Positions 1-6,963 of a stretch of 8,984 nt of DNA are shown here, one piece after another. Below the pieces are notes generated by a model. That model worked only from the letters and a program-made list of their open reading frames with translations. It did no database searches and was not told the DNA's origin. The number at the start of each line of letters is the position of its first letter. Within the stretch, counting starts at the first letter, position 1. Source of the stretch: an uncultured Peptococcaceae bacterium (GTDB taxonomy: Bacteria; Bacillota; Peptococcia; Peptococcales; Peptococcaceae); NCBI GenBank assembly GCA_900556545.1, contig USPE01000067.1, positions 1 through 8,984 of the forward strand, in the 5' to 3' direction. The position numbers and the translations under genes are program-made.

Positions 1-2313
1 GCCAAACCGATATTGGGCTACATGACGATGATGACGCAACTGCTCCCGTACAGCGCTGCGCAAAGCACCTGTACCCTTGCCATGAATAATCCGCACTTGC
101 GCCAGACTGCTCAAATAAGCATCGTCCAGATATTTATCCACTTTGTCCAAAGCTTCCTCTACCATAAGCCCCCGCAAATCCAATTCGCTTTTAATGTTTT
201 CCGTTTTGCTGGAAGAAATTTTATGCACCATGGTTTTTCCGCTTTCTTTAGCTTTCGCTGATTGCTGCAACTCTTCGATGTTGACAGTCACCTTCATAAT
301 CCCAATCTGTAACTGTAAGTTTCCGTTTTTGTCCGGCAAAGTCAATACAGTACCATGCTGAGTAAATTTAGGCACATATACGTCCTCTCCAATTTTTACC
401 TTCTTTACTTTATTGGTAAGAACCTTTGGTCCTTTGTTTACTTTGGCGGCCAACTTATCTTCTTTTTCGCTTAATTTTTTTCGTTTTTCCTGCGCCTCTG
501 CCTGTGCTCTGGCATTATCTAAATGCATTTGTCGCAGTTCCTGCAAAATATCTTCACTTTCCTGCCGTGCTTGACGAATAATTTCCAAAGCTTCCTCTTC
601 TGCTTTTCGCCGAATTTTTTCAGCAGATGCCTCTATCTTTGCCCTTTCTTCTTCCAATGCATTCAATTTGCTTTGAATTTCCTGGAGACTTGCCTCTGCC
701 TCTTCCTGTTTCCGCTGTGCCAATACATTACTGGTTTCCAAAGAAGCTATCAGACCTGCTACATCTTGTTCCTCCTGAGAAATCAAGCTACGGGCATGTT
801 CAATAATATGGTTATAAATTCCCAATTTCCGAGCAATTTCAAAGGCATTGCTCTTTCCGGGTACACCTACCAGTAAACGATAGGTAGGCCGCAATGTTTC
901 CACATCAAATTCAACACTGGCATTCTGCACCCGTGGCTCATTAAACGCATAAGCTTTCAACTCACTATAATGGGTAGTTGCTATAATCTTTCCGCCGCGA
1001 TGCAAAATGTCATCCAAAATAGAAATGGCCAAAGCAGCCCCTTCTGATGGATCGGTACCTGCGCCCAATTCATCCAAAAGCACCAACGAACGTTTATCAA
1101 TGTGTTCCAAAATCTGTACAATGTTGGTCATATGAGAAGAAAAGGTACTCAAAGATTGCTCAATACTCTGTTCATCACCGATATCGGCATATACACCATG
1201 AAACAGTCCCATCTCGGTACCTGGTTCGGCCGGAATATGCAATCCAGACTGCGTCATTAAAACAAATAAGCCTACTGTTTTTAACGTAACTGTTTTCCCA
1301 CCTGTATTAGGACCTGTAATAATAACCGAATCAAAATCCTGCCCTAAGGCAACGGTCAATGGTACAACTTGTTTGGCGGCAATTAACGGATGGCGGCCTT
1401 TTATAATCGATAACTGCGGTGCTTGTTTTAAAACAGGTTCTATCCCGTTCATTTTTTCACTGAGGCGAGCCTTAGCAAAAATGAAATCAATCTGACCAAG
1501 TACCTGCAAGTTATATTGTAAGTCATCTGTATATGGTGTTACCTTACTGCTGAGCTCCAATAAAATACGATTCACTTCATCCCGTTCGGTACTGTATGCT
1601 TTACGCAAATCATTGTTCATTTCCACTACAGCCATAGGTTCGATAAACAGTGTAGCACCACTGGCCGACTGATCATGCACAATACCTGGAATTTGGCTGC
1701 GATATTCCTGTTTGACGGGAACCACATATCGATCATTACGCATAGTAACCAAAGCATCCTGTAAATATTTCTGGCTGGTTTCAGAACGAACAATATGTTC
1801 CAGTCGCTCCCGAATGCGATTCTTTAAGGTGTTGATTTTACGACGCACAGCCAGCAGTTCGCTGGAAGCGCTGTCACGCACCGCAGCTTCTGGCGCTATA
1901 ATATCATCAATTTCCCGCTCCAGTTCAGGCAATAAAGTAATTTGCTCTGCCCACCATTCTAAACGAGGAATTTCATAAGTTCTTTTTCGTTCCAAAAAAA
2001 AGTGAGAAATACGGCGGCAGGCAACCAATACATCCAACAACTGTAAAAATTCCTCCGGCTCTAACATACCGCCAATTTGAGCTTTGCGAATCTGGCGATT
2101 CAAATCAACTAGACCGCCTAGAGGAATATTGGGCTCCATACGTCGCACTAAAACGCCTTCGGTTGTTTATTGCTGCCAATATGCAATCTGCTGTCCATCG
2201 GTGATAGGCTGTAATCCCTCGGCCAACAGTTTTCCCAAACCGGAACTGCATTGGGCAGCTAATAAGTCTATTATTTTTTCATATTCAAGTTTTTTTAATG
2301 TAAAAGGATTCAT
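1..2313 (-). pseudogene. mutS2: MutS2 (Smr-domain DNA/ribosome-acting ATPase), interrupted by one in-frame TAA; 3' end beyond window
   Basis: MutS2 is a MutS-like ABC ATPase with a C-terminal Smr nuclease domain. In Bacillota it has been linked to suppression of recombination and to splitting of collided ribosomes. I translated the minus strand from the ATG at 2313-2311 to the left edge: 771 codons in one frame. Visible parts, numbered from that ATG, are an N-terminal helical region, a core motif like RNDRYVVPVKQEYR and the SGATLFIEP segment at about 200-230, Walker A GPNTGGKT (334-341), the ADIGDEQSIEQSLSTFSSHM region (376-395), Walker B LLDELGAGTDP (412-422), the ATTHYSE switch (445-451), a Glu/Lys-rich coiled coil (about 520-630), a KOW-like segment (about 635-660), and Smr motifs DLRG (712-715) and HGKGTG (744-749). 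The frame runs off the window roughly 15 residues before the expected end, so full length would be near the usual 785. The sole defect is TAA at codon 49. Identity is certain; whether the gene is dead in the cell is not. Confidence 0.9.
2167..2169 (-). other. Premature TAA stop at codon 49 of mutS2
   Basis: Reading from the mutS2 ATG, the codons are ...TGG CAG CAA TAA ACA ACC GAA GGC... The residues after the stop (TTEGVLVRRMEPNIPLGGLVDL region) match the MutS2 N-terminal pattern that ends in a PxGG(L/I)xD segment, and they stay in the same frame as the residues before it. A single base change (CAA or GAA to TAA, position 2169 on the plus strand) is the simplest explanation. The original residue cannot be determined from this window. 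Confidence 0.92.
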
Positions 2314-4838
2314 AAAACACCTCTGAAATAATGTCCATAGGTTGAACCTTCCAAGGCCAGCTGATCCAACTGCTGTAATCCAGTCAAGTCAGAAATCAGA
2401 CTGCCCGTTCGGTTATACTCTACAATCGCTTTTTTATAAATACCTGTCACAACGGCAATCCACTGCGCAGATTGTTCCCTTCCCTCTATGCGCAACACAT
2501 CTACCCCTGTTTTCAAGCATTCTTCTAATCGTTTATATAAATTTAGTGTTTTGCTGTTAAATACATGCATACGACAATTTTGATCCATGTGCAAAGGAAA
2601 TTGTGCGCCAGTACGATCCTGCAAATAATATTGCTGTTTCATACAGGGCATACTGCATTTTTTTTGCGCTGTACGCCCACCAAGAACAGAACCAACTACA
2701 CATTGCTCCGATATCATCAGGGGCAAATTACCATGCACAATAATTTCCAATGGCAGATTACCTAAATAGGAGAACTCCTCTATCTGCTCCAGGCTCAGTT
2801 CCGGTGATAACACCGCGCGACTAATCTGTTGCTCTGATAGATATTGTAAGGTGATATCATTTAAGATATTGAGCTGATAATCAGCCACGATGATAACCCA
2901 TCCCATTTGTTGTGCCATATGCAATAATCCTAGATTGCCAACTACAACTCCATCAAAACCAGCTTGTTGAGCAGTATTCATGCAGGCTACTGCTGTCTTC
3001 TGCTGTTGTTCATTCTGTATTGGGCTGCAGGTCCAATACACCTGTGCGCCTTTTTGATGACAATATTGTACAAGCTGGTCATATTCTCCCGTTTGTGTCA
3101 GCGATTGACGACGCAATGGTGTACTTTGAAAATATATCAAATCTGCACCTTGATCTGCTGCAGCCATAGCCGCTTCTATCGTTCCCACTGTAACTGCCAA
3201 CTTTTGCTGCAATCCGTAAGACACTACCTGCGGTGGGATACGATCCAGCAAGTCACCGACATCTTCCAGGTAATCCTCATAGCTGCACAAAGATATTGCA
3301 GCATGTTCCTCATCCTGTAGCTGCTGTTCCAGTTGCTCCACAACCATACGACGCAGCTGATTCAATTCACTAGCCGGAGCAATGATCCCTTCATCCATCT
3401 CACAGATCACATCTCCCAAGCAAAACTGTGTATTGCCTAAACGATCCAACTGCCGACGCACGCTATCCGCATCACTGGGACGGGTTTTTGCAGCCTCTAC
3501 TAAATAAATACTTTCTCCATATTGCTGATGACCAGCATCATCCCAAGCCAATAACGAAATAGGCAGGCCCTGATGTAGTTCTATTTTGAAATGCAATCTA
3601 TTTTTTTTCACCTGAGAAGGATGGCTGTAACTTTCTGCCGCCTGCTTTAACAAAAACGTATCTGCTGTACGATATAATTCTTTACTGCCAACTGCATCAC
3701 CGCTAACGGTCATTTGCACAATTTGTCCTGTATTCGCTGTTTGTATTGCCTTCCCTTTTATTGATAAGGCTTGTACTTTTCCGGCAATTTCTTTCCCATA
3801 CTGGTTACAGAGCAAATAACCGTCACCAACAGACAATGGAGATTTTAGCTGAATCCAGATTTTTTTATGCTCGGTTTTTAAAATATCTGCAACAAAAACG
3901 CCTCGATTATCCGGACGGCTATAACTCATCAAATCAGCACCGGGATTATTAAAATAGTATCCTGTTGTAAAATCCCGGTTAAAAATCTGCAACAACTGTT
4001 GCTGTGCCAATCTACAATCGAATTTCTGATGGGCATAATAAGCGTCAATCGCTTGCCGATAATGTCGAATAACCGTTGCCACATACTCAGGACGCTTCAT
4101 TCTACCTTCTATTTTTAAAGATGTGACACCCGAAGCAAGCAATTCAGGCAAATGTTCCAGCATATTTAAATCCCGTGTACTGAGTAGATAATCGCCATCT
4201 TTTGCTTTATATTCATTGCCCGCATCATCTAACAGCTGATACTTCATACGACATGGTTGGGCACACAACCCACGATTTCCACTGCGGCCACCAATCATAC
4301 TGCTAAGCAGGCATTGCCCTGAATAAGAAACACACAGCGCACCATGGACAAAAACTTCCAATTCCACGTCATTGGTTGCCTTGATTTGGCGAATATTGTC
4401 CAGAGAAGTTTCCCTTGCCAACACCACCCGTTCAAATCCTTGCTGCTGCAAAAACTGCACACCTGCGGCATTGTGCACCACCATCTGTGTGCTGGCATGT
4501 AACGGCAGTTGTGGTAAGGTTTCTCGCAATAAATGAGCAGCTCCCAAATCCTGTATTATGACAGCATCCACCTGCAATTCCGCTAATTGATATGCATATG
4601 CGATAAAATCTCCGATTTCTTCGTTGCGCAGTAAGGTATTCACTGCTACGTGCACCTTACAGCCCCGCTGATGGGCATAAGCAATACCCTCAGCCATTTG
4701 CTCCGGTGAAAAGTTTTCTGCTTTCTGACGAGCACTAAACTGAGATCCACCTATATATACTGCATCTGCACCATTTTCCACTGCGGCTTTCAGAGCCTCC
4801 AGACTTCCTGCTGGTGCTAATAATTCTGCTTTTTTCAT
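2310..4838 (-). CDS. U32-family protein with duplicated U32 halves and a DUF3656-like middle (RlhA/YdcP-like)
   Basis: Large U32 protein, formerly called collagenase-like peptidase. Characterised relatives (RlhA on 23S rRNA, TrhP on tRNA, UbiU/UbiV) are Fe-S-linked hydroxylation factors, so RNA modification is likelier than proteolysis. With the start at 4838 it has 842 residues. It opens with ELLAPAG (5-11) and carries the full U32 signature at 161-179 (E-x-F-x2-G-A-L-C-x4-G-x-C-x-L-S). Cysteines 169, 176, 192 and 196 are candidate cluster ligands, followed by STRDLN (220-225) and LKIEGR (241-246). The middle, about 355-500, resembles the DUF3656 linker. From about 540 the pattern repeats in decayed form: a barrel opening, HGNLPLMISEQC, cysteines 713, 728, 732 and 755, FNSKTLN, and LRIEGR (782-787). 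The frame extends upstream to ATG 4868 and TTG 4883, but family members begin with MKK-ELLAPAG and a purine-rich site precedes 4838. The UGA stop overlaps the mutS2 ATG. Substrate unknown. Confidence 0.88.
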   Translation of the reverse strand: MKKAELLAPAGSLEALKAAVENGADAVYIGGSQFSARQKAENFSPEQMAEGIAYAHQRGCKVHVAVNTLLRNEEIGDFIAYAYQLAELQVDAVIIQDLGAAHLLRETLPQLPLHASTQMVVHNAAGVQFLQQQGFERVVLARETSLDNIRQIKATNDVELEVFVHGALCVSYSGQCLLSSMIGGRSGNRGLCAQPCRMKYQLLDDAGNEYKAKDGDYLLSTRDLNMLEHLPELLASGVTSLKIEGRMKRPEYVATVIRHYRQAIDAYYAHQKFDCRLAQQQLLQIFNRDFTTGYYFNNPGADLMSYSRPDNRGVFVADILKTEHKKIWIQLKSPLSVGDGYLLCNQYGKEIAGKVQALSIKGKAIQTANTGQIVQMTVSGDAVGSKELYRTADTFLLKQAAESYSHPSQVKKNRLHFKIELHQGLPISLLAWDDAGHQQYGESIYLVEAAKTRPSDADSVRRQLDRLGNTQFCLGDVICEMDEGIIAPASELNQLRRMVVEQLEQQLQDEEHAAISLCSYEDYLEDVGDLLDRIPPQVVSYGLQQKLAVTVGTIEAAMAAADQGADLIYFQSTPLRRQSLTQTGEYDQLVQYCHQKGAQVYWTCSPIQNEQQQKTAVACMNTAQQAGFDGVVVGNLGLLHMAQQMGWVIIVADYQLNILNDITLQYLSEQQISRAVLSPELSLEQIEEFSYLGNLPLEIIVHGNLPLMISEQCVVGSVLGGRTAQKKCSMPCMKQQYYLQDRTGAQFPLHMDQNCRMHVFNSKTLNLYKRLEECLKTGVDVLRIEGREQSAQWIAVVTGIYKKAIVEYNRTGSLISDLTGLQQLDQLALEGSTYGHYFRGVL
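2318..2324 (-). promoter_or_regulatory. Ribosome binding site of mutS2
   Basis: AGAGGTG lies just upstream of the ATG at 2313, with six bases between its GAGG core and the start codon. It sits inside the last codons of the U32 gene and supports the ATG at 2313 as the start. That places the TAA at codon 49 firmly inside the intended coding region. Confidence 0.75.
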
Positions 4839-4847
4839 AACTGTATG

Positions 4848-4854
4848 TCCCTTT
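4848..4854 (-). promoter_or_regulatory. Ribosome binding site deciding the U32 start
   Basis: AAAGGGA lies upstream of the ATG at 4838, with ten bases between GGG and the start, slightly long but usable. The alternative ATG at 4868 has only a weak GGAA before it, and the TTG at 4883 has no clear site. Together with the family N-terminus, this favours 4838. Confidence 0.5.
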
Positions 4855-4913
4855 CCCAGCTCTGCCATAGAATTTCCATTCAAGACAATTTCATCATGTT
4901 TGCTGAAAAACCA

Positions 4914-6824
4914 TCATGATTCTAATAACAGCTGCAAAGCTTCCCATTCTTCATACCACAACGGAATTGTTTCCTCCAGTTGCTTATATTCTGCTACCAG
5001 CTGCCGGCTCTTTTCTTCATCCTGATAAGTAGCTCCATCTGCCAATAAAGCCGATAACTCTTCAGAACGAACTTCTCCTTGCTGAATTCGTTCTTCCAGC
5101 GCTTCGATCTCTTTTCTGGTTTTCGCCTTATTCACTTTCGGTTTTTCTGAAGCAGCAACTTTTTGTTTTGTAGACTGCAGTTTCTTTTGTGACTCTAATT
5201 CTTCCTGTTTTTCCCGTGCAAGTCGTTCCAGTTCCGCTTTTTTTTGCCGATAATAGCTATAATTTCCCAAATAAGAGGTAAACTGCTGCTGTTCTAACAC
5301 AATGGTTCGTGTACAGATAGCATCCAATAAGTAGCGGTCATGAGAAACCATAAAAATAGTACCAGGAAATTCATCGAGAAAAGTCTCTACAATTTCCTTA
5401 GCGCTGATATCCAAATGGTTTGTCGGTTCGTCCATAATCAATAAATTAGGCTGGTCCAAAATAATTTTTAATAAAGCAACCCGTGCCTTTTCCCCACCGC
5501 TGAGATCACCGATATACTTTTCTACGTCTTCTCCAAAAAACAGCACTTGCGCCAACAAATCTCTCGCCTCATTCAATGTAATATCATATTGATAGACGAT
5601 TTCATCAATGATTTTATTCTTTGGATTTAATTGTCGATGTTCCTGATCATAATAGGCAACTTTTACCCGGGAACCCAGCTGAATTTGTCCCGCTGTCGGC
5701 TCCAGTTGCCCCATAATAATTTTTAAAATGGTAGACTTTCCAACACCGTTTCCACCAATAAGCCCGACTTTTTCTCCTTTATAAATGGTATCATTAAACT
5801 GCCGAAATAACACTTTATCTGGATAAGACATGGCTAAATCTCGAATTTCCAGCACAACCTCACCTGAACCAGACACATCCTGCATGTGCAACAGCATGGA
5901 TTTATTATTCTGCACAGCCTCCAACCGTTCTACGCGGGATAATTGTTTTTCCCGTCCTCGTGCCTGTTTCGACTTGATTCCTGCTTTGTATTTGCGGATA
6001 TACTCCTCCGTACGGGCGATCTCAGCCTGCTGCTTTTCATAAGCACGCATTTGCGCCATTTCCTGCTCTGCTTTCAGTATGGTGTACCGACTGTAATTAC
6101 CCGGATAACTTTTTAATGTGTGATGGTTTAATTCCAGCGTACGGCTAGTTACCTGATCCAGAAAATATCGGTCATGAGAAATAACCAATACCGCACCTTT
6201 ATAATTACGTAAATATGTTTCCAGCCAATCCAGTGCTTCCAGATCCAGATGATTGGTTGGTTCGTCTAAAAGTAATAAATCCGGTTCCCGAACCAACAAC
6301 CGTGCCAAAGAAGCTCTGGTTTTTTCACCACCACTGAAACAGGCAATTTCCCGTCCAAAATCTTCCTCGTGAAATCCCAACCCTTTAATGATCCCTTTTG
6401 CTCTGCTTTCACAGCTAAATCCGCCTAAGGCCTCATATTGGTGGGTCAACTGACTATATTCTTCCAATAAAACTTCCAGCTGTTCTCCGTCAACAGCACC
6501 CATTTCTAATTCCAGATGCCGTAAACGATCTCGCATATCGAAAATATCCTGAAACATTTCTAATACAGCATCCAATAAGGAAAAACCAGGAGCAAAATCA
6601 GGCATTTGTTCCATATATCCCATACTATGACGGGCACTCATTTGCACCTGACCCTCATCAAAAGATTCTTCTCCTGTCATACATCGAAACAAAGTGGACT
6701 TTCCAGCACCATTAGGTCCTACCAATCCAACCTTTTCACCTTCCTGAATAGTAAAATCAACATATTCAAAAATCAGGTCGGTAATATATAATTTTTTTAA
6801 ATTTTTTCCTTGTAATATAATCAA
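4914..6824 (-). CDS. ABC-F family ATPase (ribosome-associated, two nucleotide-binding domains)
   Basis: A 636-residue soluble protein with two ABC ATPase domains and no membrane segment, the hallmark of ABC-F factors. These bind the ribosomal E site and act on stalled or antibiotic-blocked ribosomes. Domain 1 has Walker A GPNGAGKST (36-44), signature FSGGE (163-167), Walker B with LLLLDEPTNHLD (183-194) and SHDR (216-219). The interdomain linker, about 240-325, is charged and helical (RTEEYIRKYKAGIKSKQARG region), as expected for the tRNA-contacting P-site motif. Domain 2 has GGNGVGKST (357-365), LSGGE (441-445), LLIMDEPTNHLD (461-472) and SHDR (494-497). A Lys/Glu-rich C-terminal coiled coil follows (about 520-636), as in YdiF/Uup-type members. 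All catalytic motifs are intact. The start is TTG: the encoded MIILQGKNL opening is typical of the family, and AGAGGGAG lies eight bases upstream. I cannot tell a housekeeping member from an antibiotic-resistance one; nothing suggests the latter. Confidence 0.93.
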   Translation of the reverse strand: MIILQGKNLKKLYITDLIFEYVDFTIQEGEKVGLVGPNGAGKSTLFRCMTGEESFDEGQVQMSARHSMGYMEQMPDFAPGFSLLDAVLEMFQDIFDMRDRLRHLELEMGAVDGEQLEVLLEEYSQLTHQYEALGGFSCESRAKGIIKGLGFHEEDFGREIACFSGGEKTRASLARLLVREPDLLLLDEPTNHLDLEALDWLETYLRNYKGAVLVISHDRYFLDQVTSRTLELNHHTLKSYPGNYSRYTILKAEQEMAQMRAYEKQQAEIARTEEYIRKYKAGIKSKQARGREKQLSRVERLEAVQNNKSMLLHMQDVSGSGEVVLEIRDLAMSYPDKVLFRQFNDTIYKGEKVGLIGGNGVGKSTILKIIMGQLEPTAGQIQLGSRVKVAYYDQEHRQLNPKNKIIDEIVYQYDITLNEARDLLAQVLFFGEDVEKYIGDLSGGEKARVALLKIILDQPNLLIMDEPTNHLDISAKEIVETFLDEFPGTIFMVSHDRYLLDAICTRTIVLEQQQFTSYLGNYSYYRQKKAELERLAREKQEELESQKKLQSTKQKVAASEKPKVNKAKTRKEIEALEERIQQGEVRSEELSALLADGATYQDEEKSRQLVAEYKQLEETIPLWYEEWEALQLLLES

Positions 6825-6832
6825 ACGACTCG

Positions 6833-6840
6833 CTCCCTCT
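6833..6840 (-). promoter_or_regulatory. Strong ribosome binding site for a TTG start (ABC-F gene)
   Basis: AGAGGGAG ends eight bases before TTG at 6824-6822. No ATG in frame lies nearby upstream, and the family N-terminus begins exactly at this TTG, so the strong site decides in favour of the rare start codon. Confidence 0.7.
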
Positions 6841-6880
6841 GGAGTTTTTTACAATAGATGTAATGTATTTTATATTCTTC

Positions 6881-6909
6881 AGTTTAACAGACCATAAAAA
6901 TAATTTCAA
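6881..6909 (-). promoter_or_regulatory. Possible sigma-A-type promoter for the ABC-F gene
   Basis: In the spacer after polC, TTGAAA (6909-6904) and TAAACT (6886-6881) are separated by 17 bases. They match the -35 box at five of six and the -10 box at four of six positions. The spacer is very AT-rich, so chance matches are likely. If real, the ABC-F, U32 and mutS2 genes could be transcribed independently of polC. Confidence 0.25.
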
Positions 6910-6910
6910 C

Positions 6911-6923
6911 ACTGTCCCACAGT
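6911..6923 (-). terminator. Weak hairpin downstream of polC, possible terminator remnant
   Basis: ACTGT-GGG-ACAGT forms a five-pair stem with a three-base loop about 40 bases after the polC stop. The left arm could extend (AAGAG before it), but the right side is GTTGAA rather than CTCTT, so the stem stops short. The T-rich tract (ATTATTTTT) begins about ten bases later instead of immediately. It is probably leaky at best. Confidence 0.25.
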
Positions 6924-6963
6924 CTCTTCTTTACCGGATCTGCAAACAACTACGTTTTATTCA

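Noticed and set aside
523..1289. Plus-strand open frames opposite mutS2 (for example 523-876 and 1047-1289)
   Set aside because: They lie antisense to conserved MutS2 coding sequence, have low-complexity Phe/Leu/Cys-rich or unrecognisable translations, and lack convincing ribosome binding sites.
2101..2220. Frameshift in mutS2 near codon 49
   Set aside because: The conserved sequence before and after the stop is in the same reading frame, so no insertion or deletion is needed.
1..2313. TAA read as a sense codon (altered genetic code), since the three natural stops seen here are all TGA
   Set aside because: The polC, ABC-F and U32 frames together cover over 2,100 codons without any in-frame TAA, so one TAA in one gene is far better explained by a point mutation or error than by recoding.
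2964..3320. Plus-strand open frame of 118 codons opposite the U32 gene
   Set aside because: It is a shadow of the long minus-strand frame; its translation shows no family motif and overlaps another shadow frame.
4913..4920. Palindrome ATCATGAT at the end of the ABC-F gene as an operator
   Set aside because: It is only eight bases long, overlaps the stop codon region, and nothing comparable recurs upstream of the other genes.
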